Assembly: GCA_945860205.1 (NCBI GenBank)
Contig: CAMARK010000017.1
Span: 1 to 60,829, forward strand
DNA length: 60,829 nucleotides
Origin: Reyranella massiliensis 521
GTDB taxonomy: Bacteria > Pseudomonadota > Alphaproteobacteria > Reyranellales > Reyranellaceae
Direction: 5' to 3'
The notes under the pieces: model-generated
Database searches by the model: none
Told to the model about the DNA's origin: nothing
Seen by the model: only the letters and a program-made list of their open reading frames with translations
Part shown: positions 34,521 through 43,310 of the stretch, piece after piece
Layout of the letters: every line of letters starts with the position of its first letter
Numbering within the stretch: the stretch's first letter is position 1
Made by a program: the position numbers and the translations under genes

Positions 34521-34581
34521 GGTGTTTCCTCCCGGGTCGGCCACAGCATAGACTAGCCTGCGGCCACTGAGGGATGAATCA

Positions 34582-35259
34582 ATGCCCCTACTCGGCAAGG
34601 GAATGCTGGTCGTCTTCACCGAGGTGAAGGCACGCGACGAACGCGATCTCAACGAGTGGTACAACCGCGAGCATATCGACGAGCGGATCAATCTGCCGGG
34701 CTTCCACCGCGCCCGCCGCTATGCAGCTGTCCGCGGCTCGCCCAAGTATCTCGCTACCTACGAATGCGACACCGTGGGCGACCTCGCGACACCGGGCTAT
34801 CTGCGTCTCCTGGCCAACCAGACCCCCTGGAGCCAGGCTGTGATGGCAAAATTCAGCCACTTTCACCGCCTGACGCTCCGCATTCAGGTCGACCTTGCGC
34901 ACGGTGTCGGCGGGGCGGTCGCCTGCGTGCGGTTCGTGCCTGACGCGCACGAACGCAAGCCGCTGATCGCGTGGCTGCAGGAAACGGCCTTGCCGAATCT
35001 CATCACCCGGCCCGGCTTGCTGGGCGCATTCGCCGCCGAGACCGATCTGGAAATCACCAATGCCCCGCTACAGGAAAAGAGCATGGATCATCCCAAGGCC
35101 GACGAGGCCGAATGGGTGGTCATGATCGAGGGTGCCGACGCTGCCTCCGTGAGCGCTGCCGCACGGACCCGTTTCAAGCTTGCGGCCCTGAAGCCATTCG
35201 GCGTCACCGTGGCGCCGACGATCGGCACCTACCGGCTGCTCTTCGGCAATCAGAGATGA
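34582..35259 (+). CDS. Dimeric alpha/beta-barrel protein (EthD/DUF4286-like)
   Basis: This 225-residue protein begins MPLLGKGMLVVFTEVKARDE and has two ferredoxin-like repeats. The first contains LNEWYNREHIDERINLPGFH and ATYECDTVGDLAT. The second begins GGAVACVRFVPDAHERKPLI. The WYNxEHIxER pattern is the mark of the EthD/DUF4286 group, which often accompanies degradation enzymes. The gene is divergent from the MR/MLE gene with 61 bases between them. The function is unknown, but the context suggests a role in a shared catabolic route. Confidence 0.82.
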   Translation: MPLLGKGMLVVFTEVKARDERDLNEWYNREHIDERINLPGFHRARRYAAVRGSPKYLATYECDTVGDLATPGYLRLLANQTPWSQAVMAKFSHFHRLTLRIQVDLAHGVGGAVACVRFVPDAHERKPLIAWLQETALPNLITRPGLLGAFAAETDLEITNAPLQEKSMDHPKADEAEWVVMIEGADAASVSAAARTRFKLAALKPFGVTVAPTIGTYRLLFGNQR

Positions 35260-35306
35260 CGGAACTTTGACCTTCCGTTGATCGGGCCATCGCGTAGGCT
35301 GGCTTT

Positions 35307-36158
35307 GTGTCCACCCAACAGAAGATCTTCTGGCTGCGGCTCGCCACGCTGATCGGCCTTTGCCTGCCTGCACTGGAGCTCGCGTGGCGCTGGTACACCG
35401 ACGAGTTGGGGGCCCGCCCGGTCACCCTAGCGACGCACGCGACCGGCGACTGGGCCGTCATCTTCCTGCTGCTGTCGCTGGCGATGACGCCGCTTCGCGC
35501 CACGCTCGACTGGATGCCGCTGGTACATATCCGGCGCCGCATCGGCGTCGCCGCGGCGCTCTATGCTTGTGCCCATCTCCTGATCTATGTGCTCGACCAG
35601 AAGTGGAACCTGATCGTCGTCGCCACCGAGATCGCCAAGCGCTTCTATCTCACCATCGGTTTCGTGGCGTTGCTGGCGCTGGTGGCACTCGCCGTCACCT
35701 CGACCAACGGCTGGCAGAAGCGGCTCAAGCGCAACTGGAAGCGCCTGCACTGGCTGATCTATCCGGCGGCACTGCTGGCGATCGTGCATTTCTTCATCCA
35801 GTCCAAGGTCAAGATCGGTGAAGCGGCCTTCGCCGCCGGTCTGCTCGCCTGGCTGATGCTGTGGCGCGTGCTGCCGCAGCGGTTCCGGACCAGTTATGCT
35901 GGCCTCTTCTTGCTGGCGGCGACTGCCACGCTGGCCACGGTCGCTTTCGAGGCCGCCTGGTACGGCCTGGTGAACGGCATCGATCCCATGCGCGTGCTGG
36001 CCGCCAACATAGATCCCGACCTGATTCCACGACCGGCGCAGAAAGTTCTCGTGGTATCGCTGGCGGTCATCGCAATCGTGGCGGGGCGCCACTGCTTCCT
36101 CGCTGCGAATAGGCTCTGGACGAAGCGCTATATCCAACGGACTATACCGACTTCCTGA
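35307..36158 (+). CDS. msrQ: MsrQ-like heme-binding membrane subunit
   Basis: The 283-residue protein starts at GTG 35307 and has the six-helix ferric-reductase-like membrane domain of MsrQ. Conserved His are in WLIYPAALLAIVHFF and in IYACAHLLIYVLDQKWNL-type helices, and the loop GWQKRLKRNWKRLHWLIY is typical. MsrQ passes electrons to the periplasmic molybdoenzyme MsrP, which repairs oxidised methionine. msrP normally lies beside msrQ but is absent here; the gene is instead followed 12 bases later by modB-modC. After the usual domain the protein continues with two further membrane helices (residues 200-270), about 80 residues longer than typical MsrQ. Confidence 0.82.
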   Translation: MSTQQKIFWLRLATLIGLCLPALELAWRWYTDELGARPVTLATHATGDWAVIFLLLSLAMTPLRATLDWMPLVHIRRRIGVAAALYACAHLLIYVLDQKWNLIVVATEIAKRFYLTIGFVALLALVALAVTSTNGWQKRLKRNWKRLHWLIYPAALLAIVHFFIQSKVKIGEAAFAAGLLAWLMLWRVLPQRFRTSYAGLFLLAATATLATVAFEAAWYGLVNGIDPMRVLAANIDPDLIPRPAQKVLVVSLAVIAIVAGRHCFLAANRLWTKRYIQRTIPTS

Positions 36159-36170
36159 CGAAGGGTCGGC

Positions 36171-36857
36171 ATGACGGAAGAAGAATGGACGGCGGTAAAG
36201 TTGAGCTTGCTGGTCGCGACAACGGCGACGGCAGCCAGCCTGCCGCTCGGCATCACCGTTGCCTGGCTGCTGGCGCGCGGCCGGTTCTGGGGCAAGAGCC
36301 TGGTCGACACGCTGGTCCACCTGCCGCTCATCATGCCGCCGGTGGTGACGGGCTACCTGCTGCTGCTCACCTTTGGCCGACGCACGCCGATCGGCGCCTT
36401 CCTGGCCGATGAGCTGGGCATCGTCTTCTCCTTCCGCTGGACCGGCGCGGCGCTGGCCTGTGCAGTCATGGGTTTCCCGCTGCTGGTACGGGCCGTCCGG
36501 CTCTCGATCGACGCGGTGGACGCACGGCTCGAATCGGCGGCCGGAACGCTCGGCGCCAACCCGCTCTGGGTGTTCGCCACCGTCACCCTGCCGCTCAGCC
36601 TGCCCGGGGTGATCGCCGGCGCCATCCTGTGCTTCGCCAAGGCGATGGGCGAATTCGGCGCGACCATCACCTTCGTGTCGAACATCCCGGGCGAGACGCA
36701 GACCCTGCCGTCGCTGATCTACACGTTGACGCAGGTTCCCGGCGGCGATGCCGGCGCGCTTCGCCTCACCTTGATATCGATCGCCATCTCGATGCTGGCC
36801 CTGCTGGGGTCGGAACTGCTGGCACGTCGCATCGGCGCCCGGCGAGTGGCGACGTGA
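36171..36857 (+). CDS. modB: Molybdate ABC transporter permease ModB
   Basis: The 228-residue protein is an inner-membrane permease with about five membrane helices. It has the cytoplasmic EAA-like motif AAGTLGANPLWVFATVTLPL (the docking site for ModC) and the ModB signature HLPLIMPPVVTGYLLLLTFG near residues 50-69. AKAMGEFGATITFVSNIPGE is another ModB/CysW hallmark. Together with ModC it imports molybdate from the periplasm. The ModA binding protein is not encoded nearby. It overlaps modC by 4 bases (GTGA). Confidence 0.92.
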   Translation: MTEEEWTAVKLSLLVATTATAASLPLGITVAWLLARGRFWGKSLVDTLVHLPLIMPPVVTGYLLLLTFGRRTPIGAFLADELGIVFSFRWTGAALACAVMGFPLLVRAVRLSIDAVDARLESAAGTLGANPLWVFATVTLPLSLPGVIAGAILCFAKAMGEFGATITFVSNIPGETQTLPSLIYTLTQVPGGDAGALRLTLISIAISMLALLGSELLARRIGARRVAT

Positions 36858-37918
36858 GCTTCGAGATCGACGTCGATCATGTGCGGGAACATTTCCGGCT
36901 CACGGCACGCTTTTCGTCAGCCCCCGGCCTCACTGCCTTGTTCGGCCGTTCAGGGTCGGGCAAATCCACGCTGGTCGACGTCATCGGCGGCCTCATCAGG
37001 CCGACGCATGGCCGGGTCGCGGTCGACGGCCAGGTCCTGGTCGACACCGATCGCGGCCTGTTCGTGCCCAAGCATCGCCGCCGCATCGGTTATGTCTTCC
37101 AGGACAGCCGGCTCTTTCCGCATCTCAGCGTTCGCAACAACCTGCTCTATGGCCGCTGGTTCGCGCGCAATGGCACCGGCGGCTCGGGTGATCTGGCGTC
37201 GGTCGTCGAGTTGCTGGGGATCGGCGCCCTGCTCGACCGCCAGCCCGACTCGCTCTCCGGCGGTGAGAGGCAAAGGGTCGCCATCGGCCGCGCCCTGCTG
37301 GCCCATCCGCGTCTGTTGTTGATGGACGAGCCGCTCGCCTCGCTCGACGAGGCCCGGCGTGCCGAGATCCTGCCCTATATCGAGCGGCTCCGAGACCAAG
37401 CCGGCGTGCCGATCATTTACGTCAGCCACTCCGTCGCCGAAGTGGCGCGGCTTGCCACCACGGTCGTGATCCTGTCCGAGGGCCGGGTCACAGCCGTTGG
37501 GCCCGTGCTCGATATCCTGCCGCTCGCCGACGCCAGCGACGCTGGCAGCGTGCTCGATGCCACGGTGGCGCGCCACGACGAGGCATTCCAGCTCACGGTC
37601 CTGGCGTCGGCCGCGGGCGAGTTGCAAGTCCCGCGGCTGGCCGCTCCGGTCGGCAGCCCGGTGCGCGCCTACATCCGCGCGCGCGACGTGATGATCTCAC
37701 TGCGGTCGCCCGAGGAGATCAGCGCCCTCAACGTGCTGGCCGGCCGCATCGCAGCAGTCGTTCCCAACCCCAACGGCGCGCAGGCCGACGTCCGGCTCGA
37801 CTGCAACGGTGCCTTCCTGATGGCGCGCCTTACCGCCAAGTCGGTGGACAGGCTGGCCCTGGTCCCTGGCCGGCCGGTGTTCGCGGTCATCAAAAGCGTT
37901 TCCTTCGAGCGCAGCTAG
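36854..37918 (+). CDS. modC: Molybdate ABC transporter ATPase ModC
   Basis: The 354-residue protein starts at GTG 36854, overlapping the modB stop. Walker A is GRSGSGKST (about residues 32-40), the signature is LSGGERQRVAIGRAL and Walker B is LLLMDEPLASLD. A C-terminal TOBE/mop-like domain (ALNVLAGRIAAVVPNPNGAQ) binds molybdate and can regulate uptake. The length fits ModC. It energises molybdate import with ModB. The MoCo-dependent enzymes in this window (30282 and 49424) would need the metal. Confidence 0.92.
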   Translation: MSFEIDVDHVREHFRLTARFSSAPGLTALFGRSGSGKSTLVDVIGGLIRPTHGRVAVDGQVLVDTDRGLFVPKHRRRIGYVFQDSRLFPHLSVRNNLLYGRWFARNGTGGSGDLASVVELLGIGALLDRQPDSLSGGERQRVAIGRALLAHPRLLLMDEPLASLDEARRAEILPYIERLRDQAGVPIIYVSHSVAEVARLATTVVILSEGRVTAVGPVLDILPLADASDAGSVLDATVARHDEAFQLTVLASAAGELQVPRLAAPVGSPVRAYIRARDVMISLRSPEEISALNVLAGRIAAVVPNPNGAQADVRLDCNGAFLMARLTAKSVDRLALVPGRPVFAVIKSVSFERS

Positions 37919-37999
37919 AAGCCGGGAGCGATCCTCACGGGTGATTTCCAGATGTCATCAAAGAGGGTTAGAGAGTAAGCCGCCCACTATGAGGATCCG

Positions 38000-39622
38000 A
38001 TGACGCCTTCGCTCTTGCCCTTCAGGGGTCGCTTCATCGCTTTCACCGTCACGTCGCTGGCGACTCTGGGCTTCGGCGCCGTCTGGGCAGCCAATCCCGA
38101 CATCCACTGGCTCGCGATCCCCTTCGGCATCGGCTTCTTCCTGACCTGCGTCGGCATCCACGACTTTTTCCAGACGAAGCATGCCATTCTGCGCAACTAC
38201 CCGATCATGGCGCACTTCCGTTTCATCTTCGAATCGATCCGGCCGGAGATGCGGCAGTATTTCTTCGAGGGCGACAAGGACGGCATGCCGTTCAGTCGTG
38301 ACCGGCGTGCGGTCGTCTATCAGCGCGCCAAGATGATGCTCGATGTGCGGCCGTTCGGCACCAACTACGACGTCTACAGCAACGGCTTCGAATGGATGTC
38401 GCACTCGATCTCGCCGCGGCCGGTCGGCAAGGAAACCTTCCGCATCATGATTGGCGATGTCGACTGCACGAAGCCTTATTCGGCTTCCGTGTTCAACATT
38501 TCGGCCATGAGTTTCGGCGCGCTCAGCGCCAATGCCATCCGCGCACTGAACGGCGGCGCCAAGCGCGGCGGCTTCGCACACGACACCGGCGAGGGCGGCT
38601 ACAGTCCCTATCACCGCGAGGGCGGCGGCGACATCATTTGGGAGATCGGATCGGGTTACTTCGGCGCTCGTAATCCCGACGGCACCTTCTCGCCCGAGAA
38701 ATTCGCCGCCGGCGCCGCCAACGAGCAGGTCAAGATGGTCGAGCTGAAGCTCAGCCAGGGCGCCAAGCCCGGCCATGGCGGCGTGCTGCCCGCTCCCAAG
38801 GTGAGCCACGAGATCTCGCTGACCCGCGGTGTGCCGATGGGCGAGGATTGCGTCTCGCCGTCCAGTCATTCGGCCTTCTCGACTCCGGTCGAGATGATGC
38901 AGTTCATCGCCGAGATGCGCCGGCTATCGGGCGGCAAGCCGGCCGGCTTCAAGCTCTGCATCGGCCACGAATGGGAGTTCCTGGCGATCTGCAAGGCGAT
39001 GCTGGAAACCGGCATCTATCCCGATTTCATCGTCGTCGACGGCAAGGAAGGCGGCACGGGGGCCGCGCCGATGGAGTTCGTCGACCATGTCGGCAAGCCG
39101 ATGCGCCAGGGCCTGTATTTCGTGCACAACGCCCTGATCGGCATCGGCGCGCGCCACCGCATCAAGCTCGGCGCCGCCGGCAAGATCATCACGGCTTTCG
39201 ACATCGTGCGCTCCATGGCGCTGGGCGCCGACTGGTGCAACTCGGCGCGCGGCTTCATGTTCGCGGTGGGCTGCATCCAGTCGCAGTCCTGCCACACCGA
39301 CCGCTGCCCGACCGGCGTCGCCACCCAGGACCCGACCCGCCAGCGCGCGCTGGTCGTGCCCGACAAGATCGATCGGGTCTTCAATTTCCACCGCGCCACG
39401 CTCCACGAGCTGGCCGAACTGACGGCGGCGGCAGGGCTCGATCATCCCAGCGAATTCAAGCCCGAGCACATCTCCCGGCGCATCTCGCCGAGTGAAGTCA
39501 TCACCTTCGCCGACCTCTATCCGTCGTTGGCCGAGGGCGAGCTGGTGGCGGGCTCCGGCAATCCGCGCTGGCGCCGGCCTTGGGACATGGCCCAGGCCCA
39601 TTCGTTCCGCGCCGTGACCTAG
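38000..39622 (+). CDS. FMN-binding glutamate synthase-like protein
   Basis: The 540-residue product has two N-terminal membrane segments (residues 10-50). A glutamate-synthase FMN/central domain follows: FNISAMSFGALSANAIRALN, then GGTGAAPMEFVDHVG, which binds the FMN phosphate. The cysteine cluster GCIQSQSCHTDRCPTGVATQ holds the 3Fe-4S centre. The glutaminase domain of GltB is absent, so ammonia cannot be drawn from glutamine in the usual way. Proteins of this kind are widespread and often annotated as glutamate synthase; their real substrate is not settled. The membrane anchor suggests an electron-transfer role at the inner membrane. Confidence 0.9.
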   Translation: MTPSLLPFRGRFIAFTVTSLATLGFGAVWAANPDIHWLAIPFGIGFFLTCVGIHDFFQTKHAILRNYPIMAHFRFIFESIRPEMRQYFFEGDKDGMPFSRDRRAVVYQRAKMMLDVRPFGTNYDVYSNGFEWMSHSISPRPVGKETFRIMIGDVDCTKPYSASVFNISAMSFGALSANAIRALNGGAKRGGFAHDTGEGGYSPYHREGGGDIIWEIGSGYFGARNPDGTFSPEKFAAGAANEQVKMVELKLSQGAKPGHGGVLPAPKVSHEISLTRGVPMGEDCVSPSSHSAFSTPVEMMQFIAEMRRLSGGKPAGFKLCIGHEWEFLAICKAMLETGIYPDFIVVDGKEGGTGAAPMEFVDHVGKPMRQGLYFVHNALIGIGARHRIKLGAAGKIITAFDIVRSMALGADWCNSARGFMFAVGCIQSQSCHTDRCPTGVATQDPTRQRALVVPDKIDRVFNFHRATLHELAELTAAAGLDHPSEFKPEHISRRISPSEVITFADLYPSLAEGELVAGSGNPRWRRPWDMAQAHSFRAVT

Positions 39623-39701
39623 AGGCGGCCAAACCGGTTGCGAACCGGCCGGTCTTGGCTCAGCAATTGGACTGGGAACCAAGAAAAGCCGAGGAAACGC
39701 C

Positions 39702-40931
39702 ATGACCGCCCCATTCGATCTCGCACCACTGCTCGCGCCCAACAACCCGGCGCCGGCCGTCAAGTGGAACGGATTCCCGAAGTATAATTTCATTGGCGGC
39801 CACAACGACGCCAAGCACGTGCCCGTCGACGCGCTGATCGAGGCGGCGACCACAGTGCTGAAGCGCGAGGGCGCGACGCTCGCGACCTACGGCCTGAACA
39901 GCGGCCCGCAGGGCTATCGCCCGCTGCGCGAGTTCCTGGCCAAGAAGCTCAACGGACACGCCGGCGTCGACTGCACCGCCGACGAGATCCTGATGATCTC
40001 GGGCTCGACGCAGGCGCTCGACCTCATCAATGGGCTGCTGGTCAGCAAGGGCGACACGGTGCTGATCGAGCAGGAGACCTACGGCAGCGCCATCAACCGG
40101 CTGGTGCGGCTCGGCGTCAACGTGGTCGGCATTCCGCTCGACGAGGAAGGCATGCGCCTCGACGTCGTGAAGGAGAAACTCGCCGAGCTGAAGAAACAGG
40201 GCATCACCCCCAAGTACATCTACACCATCCCGACGGTGCAGAACCCGACCGGCGGCATCATGGGCGAGGAGCGCCGCGCCGAGCTGATTGCTCTCGCCCG
40301 CCAGTACGGCGTCATGATCTTCGAGGACGAGTGCTATTCCGACCTGATCTGGAGCGGCAAGCGTCCGCCGTCGCTCTACGCCATGGCCAAGGGCGAGGGC
40401 GTGATCCATATCGGCTCATTCTCCAAGTCGATCGCGCCGGCGCTGCGGGTCGGCTACATCGTCGCCAAGTGGGAAGTGCTGTCGCGCATCATCGCCCTCA
40501 AGCTCGACGCGGGCACGGGCGCACTCGAGCAGATGGTGCTGGCCGAGTTCTGCAACAAGCACTTCCACGACCACGTGCCGAAGCTCAACAAGGTCCTGCA
40601 CGCCAAGCTGCAGGTCCTGCGCGAAGCGCTGGCCGAGCAGTTCGGCACGGCCGCCGAATTCGGCGACCCGGCAGGCGGCATCTATCTCTGGATCAAGCTG
40701 CCCGAGCAGGTCGACACGGTGAAGCTCGCGCAGGCGGCATTGGCGGCCGGCGTCTCGATCAATCCCGGCCCGGAATGGTCGTCCAACAAGGCCTACGCGA
40801 AGAACCGCATGCGTCTATGCTTCGCCAACCCCGATCCCGAAACGATCCGCGAGGGTGTCGCCGTGCTCGCAGAAGTCTGCCGCAAGGAGTTCGGCGTACC
40901 GCTGCGCAGCGCCAACATCGACAAGGGCTGA
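39702..40931 (+). CDS. PLP-dependent aminotransferase (class I/II)
   Basis: The 409-residue enzyme carries the PLP-binding Lys242 in SFSKSIAPALRVGYIVAKWE, the NPTGG turn (181-185) that contacts the carboxylate, and YGLNSGPQGYRPLREFLAKK near the N-terminus, as in LysN/2-aminoadipate- and MocR-like aminotransferases. It lacks the DNA-binding domain of MocR regulators. The donor and acceptor are unknown; aromatic or branched amino acids are likely. A short direct repeat (GACAAGGGCTGACC) straddles the stop codon. It converges with the VOC gene. Confidence 0.9.
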   Translation: MTAPFDLAPLLAPNNPAPAVKWNGFPKYNFIGGHNDAKHVPVDALIEAATTVLKREGATLATYGLNSGPQGYRPLREFLAKKLNGHAGVDCTADEILMISGSTQALDLINGLLVSKGDTVLIEQETYGSAINRLVRLGVNVVGIPLDEEGMRLDVVKEKLAELKKQGITPKYIYTIPTVQNPTGGIMGEERRAELIALARQYGVMIFEDECYSDLIWSGKRPPSLYAMAKGEGVIHIGSFSKSIAPALRVGYIVAKWEVLSRIIALKLDAGTGALEQMVLAEFCNKHFHDHVPKLNKVLHAKLQVLREALAEQFGTAAEFGDPAGGIYLWIKLPEQVDTVKLAQAALAAGVSINPGPEWSSNKAYAKNRMRLCFANPDPETIREGVAVLAEVCRKEFGVPLRSANIDKG

Positions 40932-41122
40932 CCCGGACAAGGGCTGACCGACGCGGGCAGCGGCACACGAAACGTGCCGCAAAAAGCCGCCAGCTGTGCC
41001 GCTGCGTGTGCCGCCGTGGCCGAATTGCCCCGAACTCTCAAGGGCTTGACCGACGCCGCGATACAGGGCCGACCTCGGCGCGACAGCCGCCCGAATCGCG
41101 GCCCTGTTCGCCCGAAAACGAA

Positions 41123-41151
41123 CGGCCCGCACCGGAGAACCGGGCGGGCCG
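41123..41151. terminator. Hairpin between converging genes
   Basis: CGGCCCGC (41123-41130) and GCGGGCCG (41144-41151) form an 8-bp stem. On the minus strand the stem is followed by TTCGTTTTCG, so it probably ends the SRPBCC-VOC operon (stop at 41211). No plus-strand T-run is close. The rest of 40932-41210 is without genes. Confidence 0.5.
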
Positions 41152-41210
41152 CTGCCAGAGCTTCGTCAACGTGACGGTTTTCTAGCATAAAACCTGCTGA
41201 ACTTGCAAAT

Positions 41211-41621
41211 TTATGAGGCGACCATCACCATCCAGCTCACGCCGAACTTGTCGGCGACGGCGCCGAAGCGCGGCGAGAAGAACGTCTTGCCGATCGGCAT
41301 CTGCACGGTGCCTTCCTTGGCCAGCGCACTGAAGGCCTTGTCGGCTGCCGCCTCGTTGGCCACGCTGAGCGCCAGCGAGAAGCCCTGGAAGTTCAGCTTG
41401 CCCGGCTGCATGCCGTCCGAGCACATCACCATGGCGCCGCCAACCGTGAAGCTCGCATGCATGATCTTCTCGGGGTCGACAGGCATGTGCTCGGGCGAAG
41501 GCTTGTCGGGATTTTCCTTGAAGCGCATCACCATGTCGATCTTGGCCCCGAGCGCCGTCTTGTAGAAATCGAGCGCCTCCTCGCAGCGGCCGTTGAAGAA
41601 CAGATACGGTTGGATCGTCAT
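41211..41621 (-). CDS. VOC family protein (PhnB/glyoxalase-like)
   Basis: The 136-residue protein has one VOC pair of beta-alpha-beta-beta-beta units: MTIQPYLFFNGRCEEALDFY, ASFTVGGAMVMCSDGMQPGK, and FFSPRFGAVADKFGVSWMVM. The sequence resembles PhnB-type proteins, which are usually cytoplasmic and of unsettled activity. In alphaproteobacteria VOC/PhnB genes often accompany SRPBCC genes and an ArsR regulator. Here it is the last gene of a five-gene operon; the next gene upstream (41642) is 20 bases away. Confidence 0.88.
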   Translation of the reverse strand: MTIQPYLFFNGRCEEALDFYKTALGAKIDMVMRFKENPDKPSPEHMPVDPEKIMHASFTVGGAMVMCSDGMQPGKLNFQGFSLALSVANEAAADKAFSALAKEGTVQMPIGKTFFSPRFGAVADKFGVSWMVMVAS

Positions 41622-41641
41622 TAGCTTCCTCCTCTGGTCAA

Positions 41642-42838
41642 TCAATCGTCGATGGCTTGGTAGGCGGACGTCCAGAAATCGGTGAACACCCGCGGCGGCT
41701 GCGGCGAGTCCATCATGCGCTGGGTCATCAGGATGCCGACCATGTCCTCGGCCGGATCGGAATGGGCCGAGGTGCCGTAGCCGCCGTCCCATCCGAAGCG
41801 CCCTGGGGTCGTCGACAGGCTGGTGCGCCGCGTGACGACGGCGTTGCCCATGCCCCAGCTCGCGCCATCGCCGAAGAACAGTTCGGTGCCAATCCTGTTT
41901 TCCGGCGTGAGCTGGTCGGTGGTCATCAGCTCGACGGCGGGCCGCGACAGGAGGCGCTGGCTGCGGTGCCGGCCCTTGTTCAGCATCATGCGGCAGAAGG
42001 CGTGATAGTCGTCGATGGTCGAGACCAGACCCGAGCCGCCGGCGGGAAACGGCGGCGGCCGGCTCCAGCGGCTGTTCCTGGCATCGTCGAAAGCGACGAC
42101 GGACTTGGTTTCGTAATCCATCCGATAGGCGCTCGCCAGCCGGTCGAGCTTGCCGGCGGGCACCTGAAAGCCTGTGTCCTTCATGCCGAGCGGCCCGAAC
42201 AGGCGCTCCTGCAGGAACGCGCCGAAATCCTGCCCCGAAGCGCGGGCGATCAGCACGCCCAGCACGTCGGAGCCGGTGTGATAGAGCCAGCGTTCGCCCG
42301 GCTGATGGATCAGCGGCAGGCCGCCGAGGTGCTTCATGAATTCATCGGGCGAGATGTCGAGCTGGTCGGGACCGGGCGCCACGCCCGCTGCCTCCGCGGC
42401 TTTCTGGATGGGGTACTTCGCCGGCCAGACCATCACCGCACCGTGGCCCGACCTGAACGTCAGCAGATCGCGCACGCTGATCGGCCGATGGGCGGGCACG
42501 GTATCGTCGAGTGGCGCTTCGACGCTCTTCAGCACGCGGCGGTCGGCCAGCTCCGGCAACAGGCGGTCGACGGGCTCATCGAGCCGGAGCCGGCATTCCT
42601 CGATCAGGATCATCGCTGCGGCGGCAGTGATCGGCTTGGTCATCGAGGAGATGCGGAAGATCGTGTCGCGTTTCATCGGCGCGCTGCCGCCCGCGGCCTG
42701 CATGCCGATCGTCTCGACCTGCGTCTCGCCGCGCCGGCTTATCAGCGTGACGAGGCCCGGCATATCGCCATCGGCAACATGCCGGGACAGCGTCTCGCGC
42801 AGACGGGCAAGCCGCGTCGTGGAAAACCCCGGGCTCAT
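41642..42838 (-). CDS. Serine hydrolase (class C beta-lactamase fold)
   Basis: The 398-residue protein has the SxxK motif (S65-M-T-K68), a Tyr in RWLYHTGSDVLGV (Tyr186) where beta-lactamases have YxN, and a late His/Gly region WGMGNAVVTRR. It resembles esterases of the beta-lactamase family (EstB type) more than true antibiotic-degrading enzymes, since Asn is replaced in the YxN site. It has no signal peptide, so it is probably cytoplasmic. The ATG at 42836-42838 opens MSPGFSTTRLARL. It lies 10 bases past the SRPBCC gene in the operon. Confidence 0.88.
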   Translation of the reverse strand: MSPGFSTTRLARLRETLSRHVADGDMPGLVTLISRRGETQVETIGMQAAGGSAPMKRDTIFRISSMTKPITAAAAMILIEECRLRLDEPVDRLLPELADRRVLKSVEAPLDDTVPAHRPISVRDLLTFRSGHGAVMVWPAKYPIQKAAEAAGVAPGPDQLDISPDEFMKHLGGLPLIHQPGERWLYHTGSDVLGVLIARASGQDFGAFLQERLFGPLGMKDTGFQVPAGKLDRLASAYRMDYETKSVVAFDDARNSRWSRPPPFPAGGSGLVSTIDDYHAFCRMMLNKGRHRSQRLLSRPAVELMTTDQLTPENRIGTELFFGDGASWGMGNAVVTRRTSLSTTPGRFGWDGGYGTSAHSDPAEDMVGILMTQRMMDSPQPPRVFTDFWTSAYQAIDD

Positions 42839-42848
42839 GGACGCCTGC

Positions 42849-43310
42849 TCAATTCTTCTCGATGAAGCCCGCACACCGCTCGAGACCGCCGGTCCAGCCG
42901 CCGCGATGGTCGTCGCGGGAAGCCTCGGTCTCGAAGCCTGTGTGCCACAACGTCAGCCGGGTCCGGCCGCCGCCGAGATCGGTGAAGCTGACCGACACCA
43001 GCGTCTCGGGATCGATGGTGCCGTCGGCATTCTCGGTGACGTAGGTGAAGACCAGGCGATCCGGCGGCGCGACCTCGCGATAGGCGCCGTACTTCAGGAT
43101 CACGCCGCCACTGGGCGAACGCATGCGACGGCGCCAGACACCTCCGGGGCGCACGTCCATCTCGCAGGACAGCAGCGTAAAGTCCCGCGGCGCCCACCAG
43201 ATCGATGCCTGCCTGATATCGCTCCATGCCGCGAACAGCCGTTCGCGCGACGCGGCAATATCGCGCGTGAGCACGAGCTCCGACCCGGCCGGCTTCACCA
43301 TGATGTTCAT
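42849..43310 (-). CDS. SRPBCC (AHSA1-like) ligand-binding protein
   Basis: The 153-residue product has the START/SRPBCC pattern: SELVLTRDIAASRERLFAAW, WWAPRDFTLLSCEMDVRPGG and RTRLTLWHTGFETEASRDDH with a C-terminal long helix (GWTGGLERCAGFI). The proteins bind hydrophobic ligands in a deep cavity. The start codon overlaps the stop of the upstream YceI gene (ATGA at 43307-43310), indicating coupled translation. Together with YceI and a second SRPBCC it may handle isoprenoid or similar lipids. Confidence 0.88.
   Translation of the reverse strand: MNIMVKPAGSELVLTRDIAASRERLFAAWSDIRQASIWWAPRDFTLLSCEMDVRPGGVWRRRMRSPSGGVILKYGAYREVAPPDRLVFTYVTENADGTIDPETLVSVSFTDLGGGRTRLTLWHTGFETEASRDDHRGGWTGGLERCAGFIEKN

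Noticed and set aside
39634..39648. Short palindrome CCGGTTGCGAACCGG after the glutamate-synthase-like gene
   Set aside because: The stem is only six base pairs without a T-run, so it is too weak to call a terminator.
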